Source: a virus
Direction: 5' to 3' (one strand)
DNA: 49,565 nt
Virus record (IMG/VR): IMGVR_UViG_3300037963_005421
Coordinates: 1-49,565 of that record
Positions 29,417 to 39,432 of this stretch are shown in pieces. Below the pieces are notes generated by a model. That model was not told the origin of the DNA. It worked only from the letters and a program-made list of their open reading frames with translations, and made no database searches. The number at the start of each line of letters is the position of its first letter. Position 1 is the first letter of the stretch. A program made the translations under genes and the position numbers.

Positions 29417-31177
29417 CTACCGGACATCTTGGAGAAAGTCGTCACCTTCGTCGAGTACTCGTAGCACTTCATCACGGGTTGGCCCGTCTTTTAGACTCCG
29501 GTCTTTTCTACGGTCTTCTCTACGGGCTTGTCCCGGTCTAACGGGTGGGTTCTCTCCGCTCAGGCCGTCGTCTGCCCCGCCTTCCCGTAAGATCTTGGCA
29601 AGCATCACTCTCAGATTGTCTCCAATGTGCATGATCTTTTCTCTTCTCTGCGCGTCTGCTTCTTTTGGAATGTCGCGTGGAGCTGGAGAAATGTCATCGT
29701 CGGAGCCAGGGGCCTTTTCCTGTACGCTATCTACGCTTGATTTGAAGCTGAAGTCTTCGGGTAGATCTTCGACTACCGAGGGAGCCCCCTCTTCCCGTAC
29801 GCTATCTACGCTTGAGTCGAAGTTCAGGTTAGCCGCACCCTGAGCCCGCTGTTGCGCTTCAATGATTGGTCCCATCTGAGAAGTGGCCCGACGAACCACT
29901 CTGGGCTGCTGGCTAAGGGACTGAAGGGCACCCCTCATTGCGGTATAGTCGCCAAGATCAACGATGTCAGGGTCTGCCTTGATGGTCGCGACCATCTCCT
30001 GATACAGGCCTGGATTCCTGCTTAAGTAGCGAGCTGCGTCTTCGTCGGTTTCAAAGCCCAAGGACTGCTTCAGGGCCTGAAACGTACCTGGGGTTGTCGC
30101 TGCATCAGTGTTCTCCTTGAACACCCCGACAGCGGCAGTCATGGCGTCCGAACTCTCAAGCCTCGCCAACTGAGACAGGAGCGTATCCTGTGCGACACCA
30201 AGAGCCGGAGGTTCGGGGATGTTTGCAAGTTCTGCAGCGTATCCCTCAACACCGCCTTGGAGGGTGTTCTCCAAGGCACCCAAGGTCTGCTGTGCTCGAC
30301 GGACGTTTTCCGTGTTGGACATCAACCCAAGAGACTGTTGGTTCAACCGGATGTATTCTTGTACTTCAGCCCCATAGGCTTCTTTTTTGTTGTCGTATGC
30401 TTCTTCGCCGTCTGGACCCAGACCGACAGTTCTGTTCAGGTTGCCCTGTACTTGTTGGGAAACCGATGTGCGATGCTGGTCTTTCGCCATCCTGCGAATG
30501 AATTCTATCTCCCCTTCACTCAACGGTACTTGACCAGGGCCACGCTCTGCTTGCTGCTTAGCGACCTCATAGTCAGCATATGTCTCCAAAAAGTTATTGG
30601 TGATATCTTCTGTTGCATTCCGAATATACGGAACACGCTCAAGACCTTGAATAGCCCCTAATTGGCCTGCTGCCGCATTAGTAGCAGCAGCAATAGCTCC
30701 ATCTGGGCGGGTCAGAACGTCAAGTGGGTCGTCGTCACGTCCAAGAGCAGCCATATCTTGCGCAGCTTGGGCGTAAATGGGCTCCAGCTGTGTATTCATA
30801 TCAGCAGCCGCTGCTGGCGGCATCTCCCCAAGGACAAATGTGCTAAAGTTGTCCATCATGTTGTTGAGGTTTGCAAGCTTATATGCGAGGGCTTGCTCTC
30901 CGGCAGCTCGAGCCTTGTTGTCTTCCGCGATGGCCGCAATAAGATTGACCCTCGCCTGAACCAAAGCTGTCTGGCTGGTCGTGTACCCCTCAAACACGTC
31001 TTTGCTGAGGTTGGTTTGAGCCACACCCAAGTCCGTCAACGCGCGAGCAAGTGTAGCCCGCACTTGCGCTTCGGTTTCAGGGTCCATCCCCGAACCAGTC
31101 GGGACATTCCGGGCTCGAACGTATTGGCCCAAAGCAGATATTGGATTGGTTCCAAATTCGGAGATTGGATCGCTCAT
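29417..31177 (-). CDS. Internal virion protein, helical
   Basis: 586 residues from ATG 31177 (AGGTG upstream; a GTG two codons earlier is possible). Ala/Gln-rich helical sequence throughout, with a low-complexity acidic C-terminal third that contains a near-duplicate segment (FDSSVDSVREE and FKSSVDSVQEK) and a basic end (ARREDRRKDRSLK). It lies immediately upstream of the giant protein, the usual order for ejected core proteins of podoviruses. Confidence 0.55.
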   Translation of the reverse strand: MSDPISEFGTNPISALGQYVRARNVPTGSGMDPETEAQVRATLARALTDLGVAQTNLSKDVFEGYTTSQTALVQARVNLIAAIAEDNKARAAGEQALAYKLANLNNMMDNFSTFVLGEMPPAAAADMNTQLEPIYAQAAQDMAALGRDDDPLDVLTRPDGAIAAATNAAAGQLGAIQGLERVPYIRNATEDITNNFLETYADYEVAKQQAERGPGQVPLSEGEIEFIRRMAKDQHRTSVSQQVQGNLNRTVGLGPDGEEAYDNKKEAYGAEVQEYIRLNQQSLGLMSNTENVRRAQQTLGALENTLQGGVEGYAAELANIPEPPALGVAQDTLLSQLARLESSDAMTAAVGVFKENTDAATTPGTFQALKQSLGFETDEDAARYLSRNPGLYQEMVATIKADPDIVDLGDYTAMRGALQSLSQQPRVVRRATSQMGPIIEAQQRAQGAANLNFDSSVDSVREEGAPSVVEDLPEDFSFKSSVDSVQEKAPGSDDDISPAPRDIPKEADAQRREKIMHIGDNLRVMLAKILREGGADDGLSGENPPVRPGQARREDRRKDRSLKDGPTRDEVLRVLDEGDDFLQDVR

Positions 31178-31207
31178 TTTCACACCTATTAAATGTATGG
31201 TCCTGCC

Positions 31208-31798
31208 TTAGTAGGACATGCTTGGCATTGTCTGAAGGACTTTTCCCGCCTCAAGCGTTCTGTCTTCCTCGCCCGCCTTTTTGCCAGCTATGCCAGCGCC
31301 CTTGTATTCCCCCAAAGTAGAGGCCATCCGGGCGTTTCGCTGTTGGTATGCAGCCTGCATACGGTTAGCCAGATCGCGACGGTCAGCCCTGTCGGCTTCA
31401 ATCTGTTGCTGCCGCGTGGTTGACACCACTTGGTTGCCTGCGCCCATTGCTGCTTTTTGAATGTCGCCAACCATGCTTGCTTGAGCTCCCGACGCGCCAG
31501 CATCGCTTGCACTGCCCCGCAACGCTCTGCTCATGGCTTGTTCTTCTTGCGCCTGCACCTGCGCCATACCCTCAGCAATGGCTCGTTGATCTGTCCGAGT
31601 AGGACCTTGTAGCCTGCGGCGATCCGCGAGGATGTCCTGCTTGTACATGCGCTCCATTCTTCCGGGAATGGCTGTCGCAACCGTTGGTAGCGTTTTACCT
31701 GCAAAGTCCAAAGCCGTACCAATAGCAGCTTTCTGTGCGCCAGACAGCAGCGCTTTTTTGATGACGGGAGCTGCTATTGCTGCTGCGGTGATGCTCAT
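31208..31798 (-). CDS. Small internal virion protein
   Basis: 196 residues, Ala/Arg/Gln-rich. The N-terminus is hydrophobic and alanine-rich (MSITAAAIAAPVIKKALLSG), followed by long helices (IAEGMAQVQAQEEQAMSRAL). Size, composition and position resemble the smallest of the three ejected core proteins of T7-like phages. CAGGAG precedes the ATG. Confidence 0.5.
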   Translation of the reverse strand: MSITAAAIAAPVIKKALLSGAQKAAIGTALDFAGKTLPTVATAIPGRMERMYKQDILADRRRLQGPTRTDQRAIAEGMAQVQAQEEQAMSRALRGSASDAGASGAQASMVGDIQKAAMGAGNQVVSTTRQQQIEADRADRRDLANRMQAAYQQRNARMASTLGEYKGAGIAGKKAGEEDRTLEAGKVLQTMPSMSY

Positions 31799-31829
31799 AA
31801 TTGTCTCCTGTATTCTTTTTTGCAGTCAA

Positions 31830-32606
31830 CTATCGAAACGCGACAACCCACGCGCCGCAGGACGGGGTGTGCAGCTTCTCGATTTGGCGGTCCACTTGGT
31901 AGACTTGACAGCCAATGTTCATCTCAAAGGGCAGGTACCCTTTTGAGACATCCTTAAGCATGGACGCTTTGCTCACCCACCGCCACCGCCGCTCATCCAT
32001 TATGCCTGGGTCAAACCCTGCTGGATAGCTGGCAGTGAAGTCTGGGGTCGTTGCGGTTTCTCTTCCAAACGGCAGTTTGGTGTACATGGCTTGATTGACG
32101 GTTCCCCGAATCTTTGTTCGGATGTCCCAGTACTCAGGGTTTTGGTACAAGGTTCCATCATTGGGCTGGAACCAAGTTGCGTCCTGCCTGAACCACCCTT
32201 GGTAGCCATAAATCACGGTGCCAGCGTCCCACGGCAAAAAGAGTCGCTTTGTTAGTTCACCATGAATCACCCGAAGGGTTGGCTTGTTATCGCTTGTTCC
32301 GTCGCCATACTTTGAGAGTTGCTTGGCATACTGGAACGTCCACTTGTCTGATCCCCAGTAGCTGCCGACAACAAGAGCACCGTTTTGAATCATCCACGGT
32401 TCAATGCTGTCGTCACCCCCATCGTAGTTTTCGTCAGCAGTGGCCGCAGACGGCCCGTCAAGCATCCCTCGCATGCGTTCCATGGTGAGGGCCTGCGCCG
32501 GGTCATAGAGCGCGCCATTGGCTCCCCCGTTGCGGTCGCTGTACAGGTCTTCTCTCTTGAGGGCGTTGCCGTCAGCAGGCAAGTCCATGGCGGTGAAGTT
32601 GGGCAT
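31830..32606 (-). CDS. Virion structural protein (tail/fibre-associated)
   Basis: 258 residues; the ATG at 32606 is preferred to longer frames because it directly follows the previous stop. It starts MPNFTAMDLPADGNALKRED and continues into a beta-rich, Trp/Tyr-rich domain (YGYQGWFRQDATWFQPNDGT). No family recognised. Confidence 0.55.
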   Translation of the reverse strand: MPNFTAMDLPADGNALKREDLYSDRNGGANGALYDPAQALTMERMRGMLDGPSAATADENYDGGDDSIEPWMIQNGALVVGSYWGSDKWTFQYAKQLSKYGDGTSDNKPTLRVIHGELTKRLFLPWDAGTVIYGYQGWFRQDATWFQPNDGTLYQNPEYWDIRTKIRGTVNQAMYTKLPFGRETATTPDFTASYPAGFDPGIMDERRWRWVSKASMLKDVSKGYLPFEMNIGCQVYQVDRQIEKLHTPSCGAWVVAFR

Positions 32607-32608
32607 GG

Positions 32609-33295
32609 TTAGGCCTTGACCAGAAAGAACCCGGTGGTTCCGTGTTTGACGGTGAAGTTTGTTGGCAGCCCAGCAACATTGCACGCGCATCGGGCAGCGT
32701 AAAACTTGATGTAGTTCAAGGTCCAAGACCCTGTTTTCGCTGTCAAATCAATGGCTCCCCACCAAGCAACTGGCTCTTCCCAAGTGGCATCTGTTCGCTT
32801 TGGGTCCAGCGTCCCACGCCCTGTCCATCCTGTTCCATGGACACCCACAGGCATGAGCGGAGCCAGCGTTTCAGCTCCACCATCGATCGCATATGTGGCA
32901 GCAAAGAAGCCCATGTGTTCGTTGTCTGGTATTGACGACCACTCCGACAACCTCAATGTCATGTACCAGATGAGCCATGACGAGCCGGTAGCAGAATACC
33001 CCGCCCCAGTTCCATCGAGCCGGTATTGCGTCAGTTGAGTCCAGTTGGCAATAATGTCCGCTGAGGTCTCGTCAGTCATGGTGCCCGTCACCGCGGTGGC
33101 CACCGTGTTCTCAACAAAGTCTCTCACTCGGATGACGCCACCCGTATTCTTCGCAAAGTGCTGCACGCCTAAAGCTTGCCGAGCAAAGTCAGCGGATGTC
33201 AGCGTGTTGGCTTTGTTGCGAATGGTATCGTAGGTTGCCTCAAGGTCTCCAGATGAAATGACTGACCCAGACGCTGGCACTGTAATAGAAGACAT
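32609..33295 (-). CDS. Virion structural protein, beta-rich
   Basis: 228 residues, MSSITVPASGSVISSGDLEA onward, with Thr/Gly/Trp-rich strands (YSATGSSWLIWYMTLRLSEW). Three bases separate it from the upstream gene. Likely tail or collar component. Confidence 0.55.
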   Translation of the reverse strand: MSSITVPASGSVISSGDLEATYDTIRNKANTLTSADFARQALGVQHFAKNTGGVIRVRDFVENTVATAVTGTMTDETSADIIANWTQLTQYRLDGTGAGYSATGSSWLIWYMTLRLSEWSSIPDNEHMGFFAATYAIDGGAETLAPLMPVGVHGTGWTGRGTLDPKRTDATWEEPVAWWGAIDLTAKTGSWTLNYIKFYAARCACNVAGLPTNFTVKHGTTGFFLVKA

Positions 33296-33298
33296 CGT

Positions 33299-34033
33299 TC
33301 ACCCCGTAATCTGTCGGCCCATCGCAAACCTTCCGACGATGAGCCCCCGGTTGCCCAAGACAACCTCATTGTTTGGCGGATCGTCCAGCGGCTTGACCCC
33401 GTCATTCGTCAAGTCATCGGTCACCAGCGTAGCTGGAGACTGGCCCGCAAAGATGCTGATGCGGTGAGTCCCAGCCGGAAGCACAAGAACCGTGTGACAA
33501 GAACTAAAAAGGCTGCGGTTGGCCAGCCCGCTTCCTCGGTACAGCCCATCTAACGGGAAGCTGAACGGCCCCGTGCCTGGCTGCAAGGCTCCATCAACAG
33601 CTATCCGCAACTGCATGCGAATAATGCCACCGTCTGGAGAGTTGTATGAAGCATTGGTTCTTCTGCACCATTGCCATGAGAACGCAATCAAGACCAGCTC
33701 AGCATACTTACTGGTCCACTGAGGCCAGTCTTGCTCCATTGTGATTTCTTGCAGCCCCCGGTTGTACTCGATTTGGTACAAGTCAGCGTGCGCTCCGGTG
33801 GCAGCCGAGCCTAACTTTGGGGCTTGTGTGGCTGTTGCCTTGAGGGCAGCATCTGTGGTGCACGTCATGATCGTGCAAAGCTCGTTGCTCAGCTTTTCTT
33901 GATCATTGAAGGTGTTCTCTTTGAACTTGTGCTGGTCGATCTGCTGGAGCATCGACAGAGCCTGAGAGAAGTCTCTCATCTGCTCTTCTGGATCGATGAC
34001 CCCTGAAACGGGAAGGCCAAACGGTAAGAACAT
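33299..34033 (-). CDS. Virion structural protein
   Basis: 244 residues. A helical N-terminus (ALSMLQQIDQHKFKENTFND) precedes a beta domain whose middle (ELVLIAFSWQWCRRTNASYN) and DGLYRGSGLANRSLF segment look like a jelly-roll type fold. Its start shares a base with the stop of the nozzle-like gene (TGATG). Confidence 0.55.
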   Translation of the reverse strand: MFLPFGLPVSGVIDPEEQMRDFSQALSMLQQIDQHKFKENTFNDQEKLSNELCTIMTCTTDAALKATATQAPKLGSAATGAHADLYQIEYNRGLQEITMEQDWPQWTSKYAELVLIAFSWQWCRRTNASYNSPDGGIIRMQLRIAVDGALQPGTGPFSFPLDGLYRGSGLANRSLFSSCHTVLVLPAGTHRISIFAGQSPATLVTDDLTNDGVKPLDDPPNNEVVLGNRGLIVGRFAMGRQITG

Positions 34034-36195
34034 CAGCCCAATCCTCCGGGGTTCGTCCCAAATACATCGAAGGTCCGAGTGTTGAACGGATCAGCTCCAA
34101 ACAGCGTGAAGGGACCAGACCCGCTGAGTTCGATGCTAATTGCTACACTGTTGGCTGAATCGATCACCATCTCGTGGATGTAATGCCGCTTGGCGCGATA
34201 GACCGCCGTCCCCATTATGGCAGCATTGTAGAAGGAGATGTTTTCCGAGTCGGGATGCACTGCCAGGATGTCCTGCCCCTCGGTTTCCTTCGCGTCAAAG
34301 TTCCAGTTTCGGTACACCGCAAGGCTGTAGTTGTTGTTTGCAGCTTCTTCCCCTGAGAACATCAACCGCCCCGCGTAGAACGGGTGGTTGCGGTCGGGTC
34401 CTTTTTCGGAGGAGACCCAGCCACTTCTATAGATGTTGTTCAGTGAGGCTTGCGTTTGACCTGGGTAGTACCGTCCCTCGACCCAGACAGTCGCGTTTTC
34501 GGCAGATGGCGGACTCTTTCGCTTTCCGAAAACAAAAGTCTCATCTGTGGTGTCGATGCTGACAGCGCACTTGACGCTTTCAAAGTGGTCGCAAACGCGC
34601 CAGCCCACAGTCAAGTAATCCCAAACGAACCCCTGGTTCGGCTCATCCGACCCGTCCATCGGCAGCCAGAACATCATCTCGCCGCGGCTGACGACCCGAT
34701 AGCTGACCCCGTATTGGGCTGCAGATCGATTCACCCGGCGCAGTCGCTTTCGGATTGGCCCCCCAACATCTTTGACAGAGCTGTCAGCTGGGTCAAACCG
34801 CCAGAAGGTCCCGTTGCCATACCAGACCGCAGACCCGTCAGGAGCGACCTGTACCAAACCCCAACCCGCGCACCCAGCTCGAGTATGGAGCGTCCCCGCT
34901 TGCCAGTTTGGATACCCTCCCGAAAGATAGTGGCAGGCCCCCTCCTTGAGGATGAACATGATATTGTCAGCATCGTAGGACAGCCGGCCCTGAAAGAAGC
35001 CTGTGATGGGTCCAGTGTTTGGGAACACATCGCGCCAGTGGGCTGCCATAAAGGACTCAGGCACCGGCCCATACAGCCCAGTCTGCTCTGACCACCACAC
35101 TCGAGAGGGGTGCGCCTGCGACCGCATTAGCCAAGTAGAGCCAAAAGCGTGCGTGACGAAGAATACTCCAGCGGCTGGCGTGGTCCTGTCTTGCCAAACA
35201 GCACCGAGTTCCCCGTCAGGCTTGTCGTCGATGTGCTCCGGCGCAATCGCCGATGGTAGCCTGGTCAAGAATCTCAGTGAGCCATCGTCCCCGCTGGGCA
35301 ACCGGTCAAGATTGGGTGTGGCCAAAACGATAGCAGCCACGGCGTGGTCGGGACCCGGCGGGAGGTCTTTAACACGGAACCGTCGTCGCAATCGTTCAGG
35401 GCCATCGTCTGGGTCTGCAAGTTGCGCGCGCATACTGACCTGTCCGCCAAGGTCGCTCGTTTCGCTGTAGTTGCCGTCTGGCCCTTCCCAGACAACCCCA
35501 TACCGCCGACGCAAGGAGTCAATCCCGCCAATAGCAACCACGTTGGTTCCATCGTACCCAGTCCAATCCCCTTCAACGTTTCCGACGCGGCCCCGAACAG
35601 AAAAGCCGCCAGCGTTAACCGAGGTGCGGCTGGCACCTGTAGGTGCAGGCCCTTCCGCGTTTGGCGGAGAGGGCTGTGCCAAGAATCCAAACGGTCGCAT
35701 CCGATGATTGTAGAAGTCGTACACCCACAGTCCGCCGCCATCGCAGTAGCTGATAAACAAGCGATTCCCGACAACACAGGTCTGGGTTGGATACCGCTGT
35801 TTACCTTGAGGAACAACGCTGGTGGTGGTGTTGTCCCGCAGGTAATACTTGATCTCCTCAAGGCCTGCGTTTGAACCTCCTGACGGTCGGGTCCATGGAG
35901 CGTATCGAAAGACGCCCGACGCAGTGATGAAGGCATATTCAGGCACCTCGCCATCTCTCATCATGAACGCCATTGCCACAACGTCAGAGAAGCATGCTGG
36001 TTGAGCTGAGCCTCGCCATTGATCTGGAATGACATGCATGAGCGGCAAGCCTGCCTTGAGGTAGCCCCGCTCATCCGTAAACCAATTGGAAATCAGATCT
36101 GCTGTTTGACCGTCACTACGGGGAGTCTCGGTCATGATGCGAGCAAAGCCCGCCAGCATTCCCCGCTGCATGCGACTTGGTTTACCGCGGCTCAT
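34033..36195 (-). CDS. Tail tube/nozzle-like structural protein (beta-propeller type)
   Basis: 720 residues, beta-rich with repeated blades containing Trp/Tyr-Gly turns (RVWWSEQTGLYGPVPESFMA, VWDYLTVGWRVCDHFESVKC). It begins with a basic N-terminus (MSRGKPSRMQRGMLAGFARI). The position after an adaptor-like protein parallels the tail nozzle (gp12-like) of T7-type phages. It overlaps the upstream gene by ATGA. Confidence 0.55.
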   Translation of the reverse strand: MSRGKPSRMQRGMLAGFARIMTETPRSDGQTADLISNWFTDERGYLKAGLPLMHVIPDQWRGSAQPACFSDVVAMAFMMRDGEVPEYAFITASGVFRYAPWTRPSGGSNAGLEEIKYYLRDNTTTSVVPQGKQRYPTQTCVVGNRLFISYCDGGGLWVYDFYNHRMRPFGFLAQPSPPNAEGPAPTGASRTSVNAGGFSVRGRVGNVEGDWTGYDGTNVVAIGGIDSLRRRYGVVWEGPDGNYSETSDLGGQVSMRAQLADPDDGPERLRRRFRVKDLPPGPDHAVAAIVLATPNLDRLPSGDDGSLRFLTRLPSAIAPEHIDDKPDGELGAVWQDRTTPAAGVFFVTHAFGSTWLMRSQAHPSRVWWSEQTGLYGPVPESFMAAHWRDVFPNTGPITGFFQGRLSYDADNIMFILKEGACHYLSGGYPNWQAGTLHTRAGCAGWGLVQVAPDGSAVWYGNGTFWRFDPADSSVKDVGGPIRKRLRRVNRSAAQYGVSYRVVSRGEMMFWLPMDGSDEPNQGFVWDYLTVGWRVCDHFESVKCAVSIDTTDETFVFGKRKSPPSAENATVWVEGRYYPGQTQASLNNIYRSGWVSSEKGPDRNHPFYAGRLMFSGEEAANNNYSLAVYRNWNFDAKETEGQDILAVHPDSENISFYNAAIMGTAVYRAKRHYIHEMVIDSANSVAISIELSGSGPFTLFGADPFNTRTFDVFGTNPGGLG

Positions 36196-37727
36196 GTCGA
36201 TCGAATCTCCCCAAGTCTGATGATGGGGTCTCCACCCGGAGAGAGCCCGTCAGCAAAGCCCATCGTGGTGCCAGGCTCCATAACCTCTTGACTAATTAGC
36301 CGGTCTCGATGGATTAGGTATTCCTGGTAGTAAGTGCTTTTCATGTTGAGCACTCCTGGGCGGTCACCCGTCAGGTAGCTGGCAACCAATGCAAACAGAC
36401 AGTCTGATGCCTCGGGCGGAAGCCAAGGAACTTCGTTGTCGTATTGAATGATCGGGGGCCTGCGCTTGTATCGAACCATTACAGGAACGCTGGTGGTGGG
36501 AACCTTGTCGAAGCGGATCGACTTGTGCCCGGTGACCTGCTCAATTGTGATGCGCTTGTCTGGCGGGTCGTAGTTTCCGTGGTCTCCGATTTCAATTTGA
36601 TACCCAGGTATGGCTCGCCAGAAATAGTAAACGCCATCTGCGTCCGGGTACTCGTTGTAGGCGTTCCCTTTCGCTGCTTCGTTGGCGTGCCGAGCCCTGA
36701 AGATCCACTTCTCTACGCCGTAGTGGTGGTTGCTGGGCTTGTTGGTGCTTGGGTTATATCCGTGATTCTGGTCAAGATCAGGAGTGACCACATTGATAAA
36801 TCCACCACCCCAGGTAGTCGACACCTTGGCTGAAGCCTCAGACTCCGCTGAAATATAAAACGGCTCCAGCAACCCCTCATTGGTTAGCCGAGCACGCCTC
36901 CGTCGTCCCCAGACATGGACGACCTTGTAGCTAAAGGTGCCCGCCTTTCCGTACTTGGGCTCGTTGGCACCTCCCCCGTTGTGTTGAGCGCCGCCAGAGG
37001 GATTGTAGCCCCACTTCTGAGTGTTCAGCTCGCCCCCGGTTATTACCGCATCAGGCGTGTAATGCGGAGGCTTCAACTGGAAAAAGTCTCCACGAGCCCA
37101 CGTTTCTGGCTGACCCTCGCTCCGGTAGCCCTGATAGTACCGGTAGGTGTTTTGGTCGCGGCGCATCTGGGGAATGGGTGGAGCCACAGCGTTTGTATCG
37201 ATGTCGTAGAAGACCTCAAGGATACTCTGCGCTTCGGGTGGCAGGGGGTAGTCGATGGTGATGATCCGGTAGGCCAGATTTGTTGCGTTTTGGTGCCACT
37301 CCAGATCGACACTGATGTGGATCGCTGGCGACTGCGACCACCCATTGACCGAGGTGTAGTCGTCAAGCCACACGTCCTGAATACGGCGCAAGTAGTAGTT
37401 GCCGTCGGCATCGAAGATTTCCAGCCATCGCCCTTCAACGGTCCCGTCCGTAGGGATTACAGTGACGGGGGCGGCATCTCGTCGGACAAAGACTAGCCGA
37501 TCGTTGATGCCGGTCACGTTTTGATAGACTTCAAGCGTTCCGCCTTCCTTAATGACCGGCTCAGACAGGAACCGGACTTCCTCTGAAAGAAGGGCGTCAG
37601 GCAGGTCAGACCACAGGAATCGATAGGCGTCATTCAACGCATCATTGAAGCGGTTGTTGCCTTTGGTGTTGTTCTCTGGCAGTCCCGTCCGGCGACGAAA
37701 TTGCTCTCGTAAGTCTTTGCGGCGCAT
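36192..37727 (-). CDS. Head-tail adaptor-like structural protein
   Basis: 511 residues. The N-terminal ~45 residues (REQFRRRTGLPENNTKGNNR, FNDALNDAYRFLWSDLP) and the C-terminal helical end (SDCLFALVASYLTGDRPGVL, YYQEYLIHRDRLI) look like an adaptor core into which a large beta-rich insertion has been placed. First gene of the tail segment, downstream of a terminator. Adaptor role is inferred from order and these end segments. Confidence 0.5.
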   Translation of the reverse strand: MRRKDLREQFRRRTGLPENNTKGNNRFNDALNDAYRFLWSDLPDALLSEEVRFLSEPVIKEGGTLEVYQNVTGINDRLVFVRRDAAPVTVIPTDGTVEGRWLEIFDADGNYYLRRIQDVWLDDYTSVNGWSQSPAIHISVDLEWHQNATNLAYRIITIDYPLPPEAQSILEVFYDIDTNAVAPPIPQMRRDQNTYRYYQGYRSEGQPETWARGDFFQLKPPHYTPDAVITGGELNTQKWGYNPSGGAQHNGGGANEPKYGKAGTFSYKVVHVWGRRRRARLTNEGLLEPFYISAESEASAKVSTTWGGGFINVVTPDLDQNHGYNPSTNKPSNHHYGVEKWIFRARHANEAAKGNAYNEYPDADGVYYFWRAIPGYQIEIGDHGNYDPPDKRITIEQVTGHKSIRFDKVPTTSVPVMVRYKRRPPIIQYDNEVPWLPPEASDCLFALVASYLTGDRPGVLNMKSTYYQEYLIHRDRLISQEVMEPGTTMGFADGLSPGGDPIIRLGEIRST

Positions 37728-37731
37728 ACAG

Positions 37732-37763
37732 AAAAACCCTCGCGGCTACTATACCGCGAGGGT
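37732..37763 (-). terminator. Intrinsic terminator after the head genes
   Basis: On the minus strand ACCCTCGCGG pairs perfectly with CCGCGAGGGT around an eight-base A/T/G loop and is followed by a T-run. It separates head genes from tail genes and probably lets head proteins be made in excess. Confidence 0.88.
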
Positions 37764-37785
37764 CATCTGTTAGACAGCGATCTGA

Positions 37786-38286
37786 TCAGCTGCCGAAGAC
37801 GAAGACCTCGGCCAGAATAATCTTAGCAGCTCCTAGGGTGTTCACCTGCAGAGCGCGAGCCAGCCACACAGTAGACGGAGGGGGGACCGCACCGATGTTG
37901 GTAAGTCCAGTATCATCCAGCATTCCAGCCCCACCAGTCACACCCAGGACGGTGCCGATGCCGACATCGTTGTTGAGCAGCACCTGACCCTTACCGCGGA
38001 CGAGTCCCCAGAAGTAGTGGCCCGCAGGCACGGTGTTCTGCGTGATGCCGCCCACAGTGTTCTTGGGTGCGTCGTTCGCAGCAACTTCGACATCGACTTG
38101 GCTGTCGGTTTCAAAGTCCACCGCAATGCCCAAGACAAAATCCGAGCCGCTGTGGTTGCGAAGCATCCGGTAAATCTGGACGCCGTAGTCGGGGTGGAGG
38201 TACTCCATGAGAGCGCCTTCCGGGGCAAACGCAGTTGCGCTTGTGGTGGAAGGTTCCATCGTGGGTCCGGTATATCCTGCAAGCAT
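37786..38286 (-). CDS. Probable capsid decoration protein
   Basis: 166 residues, beta-rich (YGVQIYRMLRNHSGSDFVLG, GHYFWGLVRGKGQVLLNNDV), lacking cysteines. It follows the major capsid gene directly and ends before a terminator. Small beta proteins in this place usually decorate or stabilise the capsid. AGGAG precedes the ATG. Confidence 0.6.
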   Translation of the reverse strand: MLAGYTGPTMEPSTTSATAFAPEGALMEYLHPDYGVQIYRMLRNHSGSDFVLGIAVDFETDSQVDVEVAANDAPKNTVGGITQNTVPAGHYFWGLVRGKGQVLLNNDVGIGTVLGVTGGAGMLDDTGLTNIGAVPPPSTVWLARALQVNTLGAAKIILAEVFVFGS

Positions 38287-38309
38287 GTCATTATCTCCTA
38301 TAGAAAAGC

Positions 38310-39389
38310 TTAGTTGCTGCTGGTGCAGCCTTGAGCCAGAAGGTTGATGACGGCGAACTGGACTTCAAGAGAGATGAAGCTGATCAAAGCGTCGTGATTG
38401 GAGGTTTCAAGCCCATCATGGAACTTCCGCGTCTTGAAGTAATGACCGCCATTCACCCAAAGCTGAATCCCTTTTGGGTTGAGAAGGAAAGCTGCGTTGT
38501 TCAGGGGGTTGGCCACTGTTCGCAGACGAGCTGGGGTCATCCAACGGTTGGCGTGGTAGTGGACGCCATTGATGACCTCAACGGTCTTGTGGATGCGACC
38601 CTTCTCGATGTCCTCTGGCGTGTAGACGATGGCTGCTCGGCCAGCGCCGCCTGGGTAAGAACGGGCTTCCTTACCAATCTTCACGAGGTCAGCGATCGAA
38701 ACGATGCCGAGGCTGATCTCACCCTCTTCAGCGTAGGTATCCGCAATGGCCTTGATCTCCTCGGCAGTGTCGATGAAGTCAGTACCGATGGCGGTGTTGC
38801 GGACGTGCTGGTTGTACCAGTTGTTCTCGTCGTTGACAGAGTCGTAGACGCGGGTTTCATTCAGGTAGGTGACGCCAGCAGCAGCCTGGTTGGTCGGAGT
38901 GTCGAAGAACAGGGCTCCGTTCTCAAGACCAACAGAGCGAAGACCAGTCTTGACGCCGTTCAGGGTGCCGACAACATCGAGGATGCTCTCGTCGCCCATG
39001 TAGAGCTGGCGGCAGAGTTGGTTCTTGCCGGACTGCATCGCAGCTTCCGTGACATCCTGAGTGAGCTTCTTCTTCTCAGCAGGAGTGGGAGCGCGGTCGA
39101 TATCGACATTGGGGATAATAATGGGCTTGATAAGCTTGCCCCAGTCACCCTTCAAGTCGGAGAAGGTGTCCTTCTTGACCAGCGGAACCGTAATGTTGCT
39201 TGAGTCAATCCGAGTGAAATCGGAGTGGCCCGACTTGGTCCGGTACAGCTTGACGTAGCTTCCGCCAGATCGATCAACGCGGTTGTTCTTTGCGAGCGCG
39301 TTCAGCAGCGGGTCTTCAGCAAAGAATGAAGGAATCCGGTTCTTAACGAGATCGGGTACGGTTCTATTCAGATATTCAAGCAGGGCCAT
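38310..39389 (-). CDS. Major capsid protein
   Basis: 359 residues. The gene order portal, scaffold, this gene, decoration protein is diagnostic. The sequence has the expected alpha/beta mix: N-arm (MALLEYLNRTVPDLVKNRIP), then WGKLIKPIIIPNVDIDRAP, a long spine-helix-like region (AEKKKLTQDVTEAAMQSGKN) and a C-terminal beta end (HDALISFISLEVQFAVINLL). An HK97-type fold is inferred. Confidence 0.82.
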   Translation of the reverse strand: MALLEYLNRTVPDLVKNRIPSFFAEDPLLNALAKNNRVDRSGGSYVKLYRTKSGHSDFTRIDSSNITVPLVKKDTFSDLKGDWGKLIKPIIIPNVDIDRAPTPAEKKKLTQDVTEAAMQSGKNQLCRQLYMGDESILDVVGTLNGVKTGLRSVGLENGALFFDTPTNQAAAGVTYLNETRVYDSVNDENNWYNQHVRNTAIGTDFIDTAEEIKAIADTYAEEGEISLGIVSIADLVKIGKEARSYPGGAGRAAIVYTPEDIEKGRIHKTVEVINGVHYHANRWMTPARLRTVANPLNNAAFLLNPKGIQLWVNGGHYFKTRKFHDGLETSNHDALISFISLEVQFAVINLLAQGCTSSN

Positions 39390-39432
39390 CTTTAACTCCC
39401 ATGGGCTTCAGTCATTTGGTTGTTGTCAACCG

